The position numbers and the translations under genes are program-made. A model generated the notes under the pieces. That model saw only the letters and a list, made by a program, of their open reading frames with translations, was not told the origin of the DNA and ran no database searches. DNA of 64,000 nt from Bacteroidetes bacterium GWC2_46_850 (lineage in GTDB: Bacteria; Bacteroidota; Bacteroidia; Bacteroidales; Dysgonomonadaceae), in the NCBI GenBank assembly GCA_001768325.1, contig MENQ01000025.1, positions 79,519 to 143,518 on the forward strand, in the 5' to 3' direction. Below are positions 1-9,012 of this stretch, one piece after another. Within the stretch, counting starts at the first letter, position 1; every line of letters starts with the position of its first letter.

Positions 1-1
1 G

Positions 2-1477
2 GCAAGTGAAAGGTGGCAGGCTGCACTTGATGCCAGCCTTGCAGCAGAAGCTGCAGCCAATGCCGCAGGATATGGTTCAAGCGTGAGTAATATAGATTCA
101 TGGGATAAAGCGTTCTATGCCTTTAATGGCATGCACAACCCGGAAGCGATCATAAAAATTCCGAAAAGCGATAACGTGATTCATGGAGCTTTCAATAAAT
201 GGGAAGGATATATTCGTCCAGGTGCTGTCATTTCGGGAACAGGAGCCGGAATGCCTGCCCCCGATGAGATTTTGTTTAAGTTCCCCATGAAAAGCGGAAA
301 GGCTCCGATAGCCGAAAACGGATACGACGACGAGAAATTCTATAAGAACAGGGATCCACGTTTCTACCGTACTTTTGCTTTTTCGGGTTGTGAATGGCCC
401 GGAACAAACACCCAAATCTGGCTCTACACCTACAAATACAGCACTTCAGCAAGTCAAATGTTCCGGTATACAGACGGTAGCAGGGGTGATGGAGGTGCCC
501 AGAAGAAAAGCAGGGCAATTGTATGGAAAATGTCAGACCCCAATGTACCAGTAGGTAGTGAATCTGTCAGCGGTACCGATATTCTGGAATACCGGTATGC
601 CGAGATCCTGTTAAATATAGCCGAAAGTTATGCAGCCAAAGGAGAAGTGAGCAGTGCTGTGAACTATCTGAGCAAAATAAGAAGTCGTGTAGGTATCGAT
701 GCAGCCAATAATTACGGACTGAATGATGTGACGGATAAATATTCTGCAATCCGGACAGTGCTGAATGAAAGGGCTGTGGAATTAGCCTACGAAGGAAAAC
801 GGTCATGGGATATGAGAAGATGGTTGCTGTATGAAGGAGGAGCCGGCTTTGATCCGAGACTTGCCGATTTTAATGATGCAACACGTGCCTACACTCCGGA
901 TCTTGCATGGGGTAAAGGATGGCGTATATTTGACGGAAAAGATGGTAGACCCAATTATACTAAAGAGGACAACGTATTAACCAAGCTCGGTATTTCCCGG
1001 TTTGCAGGTACGAAACATTCCAGCAAACTCTGGGCATATGATATCAATAATGTATATCCGGTCAATGAATGGGACACGGAAAATGCGGTAATAGATCATC
1101 CCTTGAAAACAAATGAACTTTTACTAGCTGTCCCCGCTATCAAAAGAGAGATGAGTGAGGCTCAAAGAAGTGCCGCTTTTGACAAATTAGATGCCCTCTA
1201 TGATGGAGTAAACATAGAAACTGTAGATCCGATTAAAGACAACAGAATGGGGCATAAATATGCCATGGACAGCGGAACAAATGTGACCGACCAAAACTTC
1301 CTGTTTGCTTGGCGCGGTTGGTACTATGTTTATCCGATCCATTATGATATGTATACTATTGGTAAAGGGAATGACTGGATTGAGCAAACTGCCGGATGGA
1401 TGATTGCCAATGCAAATCCCACCGGAATGGGACCTGAAGAGCAGGATGGTACATATTATTATTGCAAGCCTGAATAG
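2..1477 (+). CDS. RagB/SusD family nutrient-uptake outer membrane lipoprotein, 5' truncated
   Basis: The frame is open from base 2, before the GTG at 83 listed in the ORF track, so the N-terminus lies outside the window and 491 residues are visible. SusD-type proteins are surface lipoproteins that bind glycans and cap a SusC TonB-dependent transporter. The TPR-like region with 'EILLNIAESYAAKG' and 'YLSKIRSRVG', followed by 'NERAVELAYEGKRSWDMRRW', is the usual SusD C-terminal signature. The partner susC should lie just upstream, outside the window. Two PL1 lyases and a DUF3826 gene follow, which suggests a pectin-like substrate; that assignment is inferred from neighbours only. Confidence 0.9.
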   Translation, partial: ASERWQAALDASLAAEAAANAAGYGSSVSNIDSWDKAFYAFNGMHNPEAIIKIPKSDNVIHGAFNKWEGYIRPGAVISGTGAGMPAPDEILFKFPMKSGKAPIAENGYDDEKFYKNRDPRFYRTFAFSGCEWPGTNTQIWLYTYKYSTSASQMFRYTDGSRGDGGAQKKSRAIVWKMSDPNVPVGSESVSGTDILEYRYAEILLNIAESYAAKGEVSSAVNYLSKIRSRVGIDAANNYGLNDVTDKYSAIRTVLNERAVELAYEGKRSWDMRRWLLYEGGAGFDPRLADFNDATRAYTPDLAWGKGWRIFDGKDGRPNYTKEDNVLTKLGISRFAGTKHSSKLWAYDINNVYPVNEWDTENAVIDHPLKTNELLLAVPAIKREMSEAQRSAAFDKLDALYDGVNIETVDPIKDNRMGHKYAMDSGTNVTDQNFLFAWRGWYYVYPIHYDMYTIGKGNDWIEQTAGWMIANANPTGMGPEEQDGTYYYCKPE

Positions 1478-1513
1478 TACCGTTTTTAACTTCGTGAAGA
1501 ATTAGTTCCAGAG

Positions 1514-1546
1514 AGGGCTGTTATGAGATTCGTAACGGCCCTTTTT
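1514..1546 (+). terminator. Rho-independent terminator after susD-like gene
   Basis: AGGGCTGTTA pairs with TAACGGCCCT (10 bp with one G-U pair) around a 9-nt loop and is followed by TTTTT. It sits 37 bases after the SusD stop codon. The lyase genes downstream may therefore need read-through or their own promoter. Confidence 0.75.
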
Positions 1547-1619
1547 GAACTTTCACCTTTATTATGATTACATAATCCGGTGAAAAATGTCTACTTTTAA
1601 ATAAAAACAGAATACGCAG

Positions 1620-3311
1620 ATGAATAAGAAAATCTTTTTATTGACTTTAATCCTCGTCTTACTGCCGGCTGCATACCTGGCAGCTCAATACCCACGCATA
1701 CCCAAAGAGGTACAGGAAGAATCAAACAAGTTAATGGAAGAGGCACGACGCCGTTCCGACCTGGCCTGGGAAAAAGCGCTTCCAATCATTGAAGCAGAAG
1801 CAAAAGCCGGTAAACCTTATATTCCCTGGGCTGCCCGTCCCTCCGATTTGCCACAGGCCACCATACCTGCATTTCCGGGTGCCGAGGGTGGTGGAGCCTT
1901 CAGCTTTGGAGGAAGGGGCGGAAAAGTGATTACCGTCACCAATCTCAACGACAGCGGTCCCGGTTCATTGAGGGAAGCTTGTGAGCAGGGAGGAGCCCGT
2001 ATTGTTGTATTCAATGTATCCGGGATCATCAAATTGAAATCTCCACTCATTGTAAGAGCTCCCTACATCACCATAGCCGGACAAACGGCGCCCGGTGACG
2101 GTATCTGCGTAGCAGGTGAATCGTTCTGGATCAATACCCACGATGTGGTAATACGGCATATGCGTTTTCGCAGGGGTGAAACGTGGGTCGGCCGTCGCGA
2201 TGATTCGATGGGAGGAAATCCAGTTGGAAATATCATGATGGACCATTTGTCCACCAGTTGGGGCCTGGATGAAAATATGTCCATCTATCGGCATATGTGG
2301 AACGACAGCACCGGTAAAAGCGATCTGAAACTGGGAACGGTGAACATCACCATACAGAATTCAATTTTCTCGGAAGCGCTCGACACCTGGAACCACTCAT
2401 TTGGTTCTACCCTGGGAGGTGAGAATTGCTCTTTTATGCGCAACCTCTGGGCAAACAATACCGGACGCAATCCTTCAATCGGATGGAATGGCGTATTCAA
2501 CTTTGTGAATAATGTGATTTTTAACTGGATGCACCGTTCGGTGGATGGTGGTGATTATTCAGCAAAGTACAACATTATCAACAACTATTATAAACCGGGA
2601 CCTGTGACACCGGTCGAGGGGCCTGTGAGCCATAGATTGCTGAAGCCTGAATCGGGACGTAGCCAACTATCCCGGAAGGTATACGGCATGGCCTTCGTCC
2701 ATGGGAATGTGGTAGAAGGAAATGAGATCGTAACCAATGATAACTGGAACGGAGGCATACAGATAGAGGATCTCCCCGATGCCGGGGATTACACAAACGA
2801 TATCAGATCGAAATCTCCTCTGGCAATGCCGGATATGACCATCATGGATGCCACCGAAGCATACGACTTTGTACTGGAAAACGCAGGAGCTACACTGCCA
2901 AAACGTGACCCGGTGGATGAAAGAATTACCAGAGTGGTGAAAACGGGCGTGATTGAGTATGCTGAGAATGTGAATCTCGATGGTATTCCAAAATTCGAGC
3001 ACCGTCGCCTGCCCGACGATTCCTACAAACTGGGGATCATCACAGATGTCAGTCAGGTTGGCGGCTACCCCGAGTACAACGGGACGCCTTACAAAGATTC
3101 CGACAAAGATGGCATGCCGGACTGGTGGGAAGAGAAATATGGGCTAAATCCAAATGACCCTTCAGATGCCCAGGGAGATATCAACGGCGACGGATATATG
3201 AATATCGAAAAGTTTATCAACGGAATAAATCCCGAAACTAAAATCGACTGGACCAATCCCATGTTTAATTACGATACGCTAAAAGCCAACGGAAATATTC
3301 ATAAGCAGTAA
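1620..3311 (+). CDS. Secreted pectate lyase-like protein (polysaccharide lyase family 1) with C-terminal calcium-binding module
   Basis: Predicted product is 563 residues with a signal peptide ending near 'AYLAAQ' (residues 1-22), then a short helical stretch. The right-handed parallel beta-helix starts at 'FPGAEGGGAFSFGGRGGKV' and carries 'ITIAGQTAPGDGI', 'VIRHMRFRRG' and 'IMMDHLSTSWGLDE'. These are hallmarks of PL1 pectate lyases, which cleave polygalacturonan by calcium-dependent beta-elimination. Residues about 490-540 hold Asp-rich loops ('DSDKDGMPDWWEEKYGLNP', 'GDINGDGYMNIEKF') resembling thrombospondin type 3 or dockerin-like calcium motifs. It is followed after 14 bases by a close paralogue, and both probably act outside the cytoplasm on pectin fragments. 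Exact substrate is not determinable here. Confidence 0.88.
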   Translation: MNKKIFLLTLILVLLPAAYLAAQYPRIPKEVQEESNKLMEEARRRSDLAWEKALPIIEAEAKAGKPYIPWAARPSDLPQATIPAFPGAEGGGAFSFGGRGGKVITVTNLNDSGPGSLREACEQGGARIVVFNVSGIIKLKSPLIVRAPYITIAGQTAPGDGICVAGESFWINTHDVVIRHMRFRRGETWVGRRDDSMGGNPVGNIMMDHLSTSWGLDENMSIYRHMWNDSTGKSDLKLGTVNITIQNSIFSEALDTWNHSFGSTLGGENCSFMRNLWANNTGRNPSIGWNGVFNFVNNVIFNWMHRSVDGGDYSAKYNIINNYYKPGPVTPVEGPVSHRLLKPESGRSQLSRKVYGMAFVHGNVVEGNEIVTNDNWNGGIQIEDLPDAGDYTNDIRSKSPLAMPDMTIMDATEAYDFVLENAGATLPKRDPVDERITRVVKTGVIEYAENVNLDGIPKFEHRRLPDDSYKLGIITDVSQVGGYPEYNGTPYKDSDKDGMPDWWEEKYGLNPNDPSDAQGDINGDGYMNIEKFINGINPETKIDWTNPMFNYDTLKANGNIHKQ

Positions 3312-3325
3312 ATAAACCACGAAGC

Positions 3326-5029
3326 ATGATGAAAATTAATACAAAGAAGCTGTTCCTGCTTCTGTTTATATTGGCGCCGGCATACATACTGGCGCAATAC
3401 CCCTTAATTCCTGTTGAAGAGGAAGAGAAGGGTGCAGCTTTCATGAAAGAAGTAAAACGCCATTCCGATGAGGCCTGGGCAAAAGCATTGCCTATTGTGG
3501 AGAAAGAGGCCCGTGAGGGGCGGCCCTACATACCCTGGGCCGGCATTCCCAAAGCGTTGCCACAGGCAGAGATCCCGGCATTTCCAGGTGCCGAAGGAGG
3601 TGGCATGTTCACACTCGGCGGCAGAGGAGGAAAAGTATATGTGGTAACCAGTCTGGCCGACAGTGGACCGGGTACTTTCAGGGAGGCTTGTGAAGCAGGT
3701 GGAGCCCGTATGGTTGTGTTTAACGTGGCGGGTATGATCCGTCTGGAAACTCCTGTCTCAATTCGTGCACCATATATTACGATAGCCGGACAAACAGCTC
3801 CCGGTGATGGTGTGGTCATTGCAGGCGAGTCGGTAGACATAGACACACATGATGTAATCATCAGACACATGCGTTTCAGGAGAGGTGAAGTGAACGTTGC
3901 CAGACGCGACGATGCTGTCGGCGGCGATGCAATCGGTAATATCATCATAGACCATACCTCTGCGAGCTGGGGACTTGATGAGTCTTTATCGCTATACAGA
4001 AACATGTGGAGCCCGGAACCCAATCGTCACCCCGACAGGAGTCCGGAGAAACTGCCTACAGTCAACATCACCATTCAGAACAGCATCATTGCAGAAACGC
4101 TCGATTTATACAACCATGCTTTCGGAAGTACCTTCGGAGGGTTGAACAGCACCATGGCACGAAATCTTTTTGCCAACAACGTTGCCCGAAACCCATCGGT
4201 AGGCATGTGGGGTGATTTCTCGTTTGTGAACAATGTTCTCTTCAACTGGTGGAACAGAACCCTGGATGGGGGCGATTACCGGTCGATGTGGAACATCATC
4301 AACAACTATTATAAACCAGGTCCCATTACACCGGAAAACGATCCTGTCCGTTACCGTATTGCCAAATCTGAAAAAGGAAGCATCGACGCAACCATCTTTG
4401 CACGGATATATGCACATGGAAATAAAATTCACGATAACAAGCTGATTTCAGACGATAACTGGGCAGGGGGTATCCAGCTGGGTATGCCGCATGAGGAGGC
4501 AATGGAATATTTCGGCCAAGTCCGTATGAAAAGCCCCTTTCCGATGGCCGATGTAACAATCATGCCCGCACAGGAAGCGTTAGGATGGGTAATGGATCAT
4601 GCCGGTGCTACCATTCCCAAAAGAGATGCGGTGGACGAACGCATCGTGAAACAGGTGAGAACTGGGATTATTGCATACAAGGAAGGTCTCGATACAAAAG
4701 ACTCCAAATATGTAAAAAGAAGGTTACCGGCCGATTCATACAAAAAAGGAATCATTACCAATGTAAATCAGGTGGGTGGTTATCCCGAATATAAAGGAAC
4801 ACCTTACAATGATACGGACAGTGATGGCATGCCCGACTGGTGGGAAGAGAAACATGGTTTAAATCCCAATGATCCCGCCGATACCCATGGCGACATCAAC
4901 GGAGACGGTTATACCAACATCGAGAAGTTTATCAATGGCATAGATCCGGAAACAAAAGTCGACTGGCGTAACCTGCAATTTAATTTTGATACGCTGCGTG
5001 AAAAGGAGTATCTGCATCCCCAACAATAG
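3326..5029 (+). CDS. Second PL1 pectate lyase-like protein, tandem paralogue
   Basis: Predicted product is 567 residues with the same architecture as the gene before it: signal peptide to about residue 23 ('AYILAQ'), helical spacer, PL1 beta-helix opening with 'FPGAEGGGMFTLGGRGGKV', then 'ITIAGQTAPGDGV', 'IIRHMRFRRG', 'IIIDHTSASWGLDE', and a terminal 'DSDGMPDWWEEKHGLNP' calcium-loop module. Collinear similarity over the whole length points to a tandem duplication. It differs by an insertion near residues 225-240 ('SPEPNRHPDRSPEK'), in the loop after the conserved Asp-His segment, where substrate preference could have diverged (inference). Spacing of 14 bases implies cotranscription. Confidence 0.88.
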   Translation: MMKINTKKLFLLLFILAPAYILAQYPLIPVEEEEKGAAFMKEVKRHSDEAWAKALPIVEKEAREGRPYIPWAGIPKALPQAEIPAFPGAEGGGMFTLGGRGGKVYVVTSLADSGPGTFREACEAGGARMVVFNVAGMIRLETPVSIRAPYITIAGQTAPGDGVVIAGESVDIDTHDVIIRHMRFRRGEVNVARRDDAVGGDAIGNIIIDHTSASWGLDESLSLYRNMWSPEPNRHPDRSPEKLPTVNITIQNSIIAETLDLYNHAFGSTFGGLNSTMARNLFANNVARNPSVGMWGDFSFVNNVLFNWWNRTLDGGDYRSMWNIINNYYKPGPITPENDPVRYRIAKSEKGSIDATIFARIYAHGNKIHDNKLISDDNWAGGIQLGMPHEEAMEYFGQVRMKSPFPMADVTIMPAQEALGWVMDHAGATIPKRDAVDERIVKQVRTGIIAYKEGLDTKDSKYVKRRLPADSYKKGIITNVNQVGGYPEYKGTPYNDTDSDGMPDWWEEKHGLNPNDPADTHGDINGDGYTNIEKFINGIDPETKVDWRNLQFNFDTLREKEYLHPQQ

Positions 5030-5065
5030 CCACGTCGGGATGATCAAACATAAAATAATAATAGG

Positions 5066-5734
5066 ATGAAAAGAAATGTAATTATAATCTGTTTCATGAC
5101 GCTCGGGGTATTCTCCTTAATGGCACAAAAAGCCGGGACTGCTGAAGAAAAACAGTATCTGGAGGTATTGAAAAACCGCTCCGAAAAAATACTGGATCAG
5201 TATGTCGAACTTCCGGAAGGTGAGACCAGGGAGAAGGTGATCGACCTGATGGTTAAGCAATACTGGGATATCAATAAGGTGCATGATGACAGAGACAACA
5301 AAATAAAGGAACTGAAAGAGAACGGCGTCACGGCTGACATACTGAAAGGAAAGAGAAACAAACTTGAAAAGAAGGCAAATAAAAAACTGTTGAAACTTCA
5401 GAAAAAATATCTCGGGAGCCTTTCCAGATTACTTGATAAACAGCAGATCGACGGCATAAAAGAAGGGATGACACTCGGAGCAATGACGCATAACTACAGG
5501 GGATTTACCGAGATGATCCCTACCCTCACCCCCGAAGAAAAGGAGCATATCAGAGACCAGTTGCTTGAAGCCCGGGATAAAGCCATGAACATGGGTTCCT
5601 CTGAAGACAAACAGGCCGTTTTCAGAGATTACAAAGGAAAAATCAATAATTATCTTTCAGGTAGGGGTTATGATCTGGAGAAAGAGGGTAAGCAATGGCA
5701 GGAACGAATCAAGTCATTGAAAAATAAACAATGA
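5066..5734 (+). CDS. DUF3826 domain-containing exported protein
   Basis: Predicted product is 222 residues with a signal peptide ('FMTLGVFSLMAQ', residues 1-20). The mature part is highly charged and mostly helical, rich in Lys and Glu, with 'WDINKVHDDRDNKIKELK' and a coiled-coil-like Lys/Leu stretch at about residues 90-120. I recognise it as the DUF3826 type that often accompanies pectate-lyase genes in Bacteroidetes utilisation loci (recalled, not searched). Function is unknown. It follows the second lyase by 36 bases on the same strand and is probably the last gene of that operon. Confidence 0.75.
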   Translation: MKRNVIIICFMTLGVFSLMAQKAGTAEEKQYLEVLKNRSEKILDQYVELPEGETREKVIDLMVKQYWDINKVHDDRDNKIKELKENGVTADILKGKRNKLEKKANKKLLKLQKKYLGSLSRLLDKQQIDGIKEGMTLGAMTHNYRGFTEMIPTLTPEEKEHIRDQLLEARDKAMNMGSSEDKQAVFRDYKGKINNYLSGRGYDLEKEGKQWQERIKSLKNKQ

Positions 5735-5786
5735 TCTCCAGGTGATGAGGATAGATAAACTCTATCTATGATTGGTCCGGAAAAAC

Positions 5787-5817
5787 TTTGAATTCACCTG
5801 TTTATTTTGTATATTTG
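5787..5817 (+). promoter_or_regulatory. Bacteroidetes-type promoter of dps
   Basis: TTTG at 5787-5790 and TATATTTG at 5810-5817 are separated by 19 bases, matching the -33/-7 consensus (TTTG ... TAnnTTTG) used by the Bacteroidetes primary sigma factor. The dps start codon is 29 bases after the -7 element. Confidence 0.8.
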
Positions 5818-5846
5818 CTTTAAACAACTTTTAAAACAGATTAAAG

Positions 5847-6320
5847 ATGAAAACATTGGATTATTTAAAATTAGACCCCAAGAGTACGGAAAAAACAATT
5901 AACGGTTTGCAGGAACTGCTGGCAAATCTGCAGTTATATTATACCAACCTTCGCGGATTTCACTGGAATGTGAAGGGGCTGGAATTTTTTGGTCTGCATG
6001 CTAAATTGGAAGAATTTTATGATGACACCGCAGAAAAAGTGGATGAAGTGGCCGAACGTATTCTCATGCTGGGAGGCGTGCCTGAACATAATTTCAGCGA
6101 ATATCTTAAAAATGCAACCATCAAGGAAACAGCAGTTGTAAGCAATACAAAAGAGATTGTGAAGAATGTACTCGATTCGTTGAAAGTGCTGATCAGCCTG
6201 GAGCGTGAGGTACTTGAAACAGCTTCTGAGGGCAGCGATGAGGTCACCGTATCATTGTTAAGCGACTTCCTTGCCGGTCAGGAGAAAAACGTCTGGATGC
6301 TTACTGCCTTTCTCTCGTAA
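5847..6320 (+). CDS. dps: Dps-family DNA starvation/oxidative stress protection protein
   Basis: Predicted product is 157 residues, the usual length for Dps. The ferroxidase motif 'YYTNLRGFHWNVKG' with 'FFGLHAKLEEFYDDTAEKVDEVAERI' is diagnostic: the His and the Asp/Glu residues form the inter-subunit di-iron site. Dps dodecamers oxidise ferrous iron with hydrogen peroxide, store it and can shield DNA. It stands as a single-gene unit between its own promoter and a strong terminator. I see no obvious OxyR site, but cannot exclude one. Confidence 0.93.
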   Translation: MKTLDYLKLDPKSTEKTINGLQELLANLQLYYTNLRGFHWNVKGLEFFGLHAKLEEFYDDTAEKVDEVAERILMLGGVPEHNFSEYLKNATIKETAVVSNTKEIVKNVLDSLKVLISLEREVLETASEGSDEVTVSLLSDFLAGQEKNVWMLTAFLS

Positions 6321-6367
6321 GAAAGAAATATTCGGAATCTACAATTACTCTCCGCATTAATTTTATT

Positions 6368-6400
6368 AACCCCAAAAGTATCGGTCTTACTTTTGGGGTT
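6368..6400. terminator. Bidirectional terminator between dps and the ars-type operon
   Basis: A perfect 13-bp stem, AACCCCAAAAGTA / TACTTTTGGGGTT, encloses a 7-nt loop. T-rich sequence follows on the plus strand and A-rich sequence precedes it, so it can serve both convergent genes. Confidence 0.85.
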
Positions 6401-6430
6401 TAATTTTTCTGAATTATTGTGCGCGTTTAT

Positions 6431-7774
6431 TCAAAAGAATGAGCCATAGACCAACCCAGTAAAGGTAGCCATAATTACCACTAATAAAACGTAGACAATT
6501 GTCTTTTTTGTCCCCATCACCCCGCGGATCACCAGCATATTGGGTAGGGAGAGCGAAGGACCGGCAAGCAGCAGTGCCAGGGCAGGACCTTTGCCCATTC
6601 CACTGGACAACAGCCCCTGGATGATCGGCACCTCGGTGAGCGTGGCAAAATACATGAAAGCCCCGGTGAAGCTGGCGAAGAAATTGGAGAATAGCGAGTT
6701 TCCTCCTACTGCCCACTCTATCCACTCGTTGGGCACAACCCCTGGAATGGCTACATTATCGTGCGTTGATCCCAGCAGGAACCCGGCGGTCACAACACCG
6801 ATAGCCAGCAGCGGCATGATCTGCTTGGCAAAGCCCCAGGCGGAGAGTGTCCACTCCTTGTTCTCCTCATCATTCTTATCGAAGAGAGTCACAATGGAAA
6901 GAGCAGCGATACCCACTACCATGGGTACCAGGGGCACCATTTTGGGATTGGATATGAATTTGCTGGCAAGCACGGCCGACAGCGCTGTAGCGACTACCGC
7001 AATCAATACCCACTGCCATTTGATTTTAAGAATTTTGATCATTGACCAAGCCAGCATCAACCCCATGAAGCCCGTGATATACCACTTGTAGGTATAGAGA
7101 TGAAACCAGACACTCGAAGTATCGCCCGAAGCGGGTGCACCCCAGTTGGCAGCCACCAGAATCAGCACAAGTGTGAAGAAATGGAACATCGTCTGCGAGA
7201 TCGGCCGTTTGGCGGGTGGTGCCTCAAAATTCATCTGTTCCTCCTGTTTTGCTTTCTCTTCCTTGCGGTAAATAAAGGCCATCACCAGTCCGATCACGAC
7301 CGAGAAAAGAATTGCTCCTATCATACGGGCAATACCCATCTCTCTGCCCAGAATGCTCCAGGTGAGGATGATGGAGAGGATGCTGATGGCCGGTCCCGAG
7401 TAGAGGAAGGCAACTGCCGGCCCCAGTCCCGCACCCCGCTTGTAGATGCTGGTGAAGAGCGGGAGTATGGTGCAAGAACATACCGCAAGGATGGCTCCAG
7501 AAACAGATGCCACAATATAGGAAAGCCATTTGTTTGCATTCGCTCCAAAATAGCGAATCACCGAACCCTGGCTGATAAAGACTGCAATCACTCCGGCAAT
7601 GAAGAAAGCAGGCAGTAAGCAGAGAATTACATGTTCCTGGGCGTACCACTTAGAAAGGTCGAGAGTGGCATAGATGGCGGTTATAAATCGATCACTACCA
7701 ATGGGCAAAAAGAAAATCGCCCCAAAGACAAATACCATCCAACCCAGATATTTCAATTCTTTTTTTGTTTCCAT
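6431..7774 (-). CDS. ArsP-like permease (UPF0718/YraQ-type, PF03773 family)
   Basis: Predicted product is 447 residues, very hydrophobic, with about ten membrane segments in two halves separated by a charged cytoplasmic loop near residues 165-185 ('YRKEEKAKQEEQ'). Each half carries a related motif: 'CSCTILPLFTSIYKRGAGLG' (Cys99 and Cys101) and 'GMGKGPALALLLAGPSLSLP'. ArsP-type permeases of this family export trivalent organoarsenicals, but other members have different or unknown substrates. Here it is the last gene of an operon with arsR-, arsG- and thioredoxin-like genes, which supports export of an arsenical or another thiol-reactive compound (inference). Confidence 0.8.
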   Translation of the reverse strand: METKKELKYLGWMVFVFGAIFFLPIGSDRFITAIYATLDLSKWYAQEHVILCLLPAFFIAGVIAVFISQGSVIRYFGANANKWLSYIVASVSGAILAVCSCTILPLFTSIYKRGAGLGPAVAFLYSGPAISILSIILTWSILGREMGIARMIGAILFSVVIGLVMAFIYRKEEKAKQEEQMNFEAPPAKRPISQTMFHFFTLVLILVAANWGAPASGDTSSVWFHLYTYKWYITGFMGLMLAWSMIKILKIKWQWVLIAVVATALSAVLASKFISNPKMVPLVPMVVGIAALSIVTLFDKNDEENKEWTLSAWGFAKQIMPLLAIGVVTAGFLLGSTHDNVAIPGVVPNEWIEWAVGGNSLFSNFFASFTGAFMYFATLTEVPIIQGLLSSGMGKGPALALLLAGPSLSLPNMLVIRGVMGTKKTIVYVLLVVIMATFTGLVYGSFF

Positions 7775-7848
7775 TTTCTACTTTTTTAACAATACAATAT
7801 CTTCCCGCATCAGTGATACGGTTTACTTGATATCTTTTTATCTTACAC

Positions 7849-8082
7849 TTAAACTCCTAACAGTTGTTTTATTTGCGCTTCTGACGGAATGTGACCTTTC
7901 ACTTTTACTTCACCATCGATCACTACTGCCGGCGTCGTCATCACATTATACTTCATGATTTCCATGATGTCTTCCACCTTGCGGATCGTTACGTTAGCAC
8001 CAGTTTCCGCCACTACTTTCTGAATGGCGTTGTAGGTCAGCACACATTTTTTGCAACCAGGTCCCAATACCAAAATTTCCAT
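7849..8082 (-). CDS. Small thioredoxin-fold protein with CxxC (redox-active disulfide protein 2 type)
   Basis: Predicted product is 77 residues: 'MEILVLGPGCKKC' places an active CxxC (Cys10, Cys13) after the first strand, and 'MTTPAVVIDGEVKVKGHIPS' contains the cis-Pro loop typical of thioredoxin folds. No signal peptide, so cytoplasmic. These minimal thioredoxins often sit beside ArsP-type permeases. A role in reducing, or delivering, an arsenical or metal to the permease is plausible, but it is inferred from context. It lies between the arsG-like and permease genes, 44 and 74 bases away. Confidence 0.85.
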   Translation of the reverse strand: MEILVLGPGCKKCVLTYNAIQKVVAETGANVTIRKVEDIMEIMKYNVMTTPAVVIDGEVKVKGHIPSEAQIKQLLGV

Positions 8083-8126
8083 GATTTAATTTCTTATAAT
8101 TTGTTATCTGTTAATGTTATTACTTT

Positions 8127-8702
8127 TTATAGACTGATGACAATCACCGGAAGACCGGTCGCGATGGCGAATATCGGTGGCAGGAGTAATCCCGACGTAG
8201 AAGCAATCGTCAACGGGATCAATCCCCCGAAATAGAGCATCCCACTGTAGGGACAAAAGGCGAGTGCGAACATCAATCCCAGCAGAAATGCATCCCAGTA
8301 GCTTTTTTTACCATTTTTTCTGCTGAATTTTTCCGTCAGCGTCCCCACTCCGGGCAGGTTCAACTGTATGATGTCGAGCATAAAGATGCCAATTACCAAC
8401 AACGCTATTCCCAGCCAGATGCCTCCGATCCCTTGTAGCGCAGCTGCAATCTTGAACTGGTTTGCACCGAAAAAGAAGAGCATACCAAGTGCGGTATAGG
8501 TGAACATCCTCCCCAGTGTATAAAAAAGGCCATTAAACAACACCCGCTTTTTGACACCAACATCTTTACTCAGATAGGCGGTAGCCGTGATGTTTGTGGC
8601 CAAAGGACAGGGGCTGATAGCAGTCATCAGGCCAAGCAGGAATGCTGTCAGTAAAGGCCAGCTGGAGCCATCTGTGAGACTCTGCAAAAAACTCATCATC
8701 AT
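8127..8702 (-). CDS. ArsG-like efflux permease (CcdA/DsbD transmembrane superfamily)
   Basis: Predicted product is 191 residues with about six membrane helices. Paired cysteine-proline motifs, 'ISPCPLATNI' (Cys32) in the first helix and 'FALAFCPYSGMLYFGG' in the fourth, give the internal symmetry of CcdA/DsbD-like membrane domains. Bacteroidetes homologues are named 'aromatic aminobenzylarsenical efflux permease ArsG family' after the Shewanella arsEFG work. The neighbours (arsR, arsF remnant, thioredoxin, ArsP-like permease) agree with that. A general thiol-electron shuttle across the membrane remains an alternative. Three successive ATG codons open the frame, so the exact start is uncertain. 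Confidence 0.8.
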   Translation of the reverse strand: MMMSFLQSLTDGSSWPLLTAFLLGLMTAISPCPLATNITATAYLSKDVGVKKRVLFNGLFYTLGRMFTYTALGMLFFFGANQFKIAAALQGIGGIWLGIALLVIGIFMLDIIQLNLPGVGTLTEKFSRKNGKKSYWDAFLLGLMFALAFCPYSGMLYFGGLIPLTIASTSGLLLPPIFAIATGLPVIVISL

Positions 8703-8720
8703 TCAGGAATATTTTCTACT

Positions 8721-8932
8721 CTATAAAAGCCTCCGGTCTACTTCATTCTTCAGCAACTCACTCACACCCTCGGGGTTACCATAGATGGATCAGCGCTTGC
8801 AACAGAGGCAGCCTCTGTGGTGGTCCCAGAAGTCTCAGGCGAAACCTCTGTTGCATCTGTTTTTTTTCCGTTTCCGTTTCCGCATGCGGTCAAAGCTACT
8901 GCTACCAATAAAATAAAAATGACTTGTTTCAT
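8721..8932 (-). pseudogene. arsF-like lipoprotein gene with internal deletion and frameshift
   Basis: Reading down from the ATG at 8932 gives a clean lipoprotein signal, 'MKQVIFILLVAVALTACGNG', then a Thr/Ser/Glu-rich linker, and stops after 56 codons at 8762. In another frame the adjoining bases encode 'NPEGVSELLKNEVDRRLL' ending at a stop at 8721. That resembles the C-terminal end of ArsF-family proteins (small exported proteins with a thioredoxin-like CxxC core, about 140 residues as I recall). The whole core is missing and the two ends are out of frame, so an internal deletion is the simplest reading. Position between arsR and arsG is where arsF is expected. Not in the supplied ORF track. 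Confidence 0.65.
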
Positions 8933-9012
8933 AAGTGTTATAAATTTAGTATGTATAATGATTTTTTGTGTCCTCCCTTTTTTTCAGGATAAAGATAAAT
9001 AATTGAAAGTTG

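Noticed and set aside
5735-5786. Terminator hairpin after DUF3826
   Set aside because: GATAGA-TAAAC-TCTATC forms only a 6-bp AT-rich stem with no T tract behind it.
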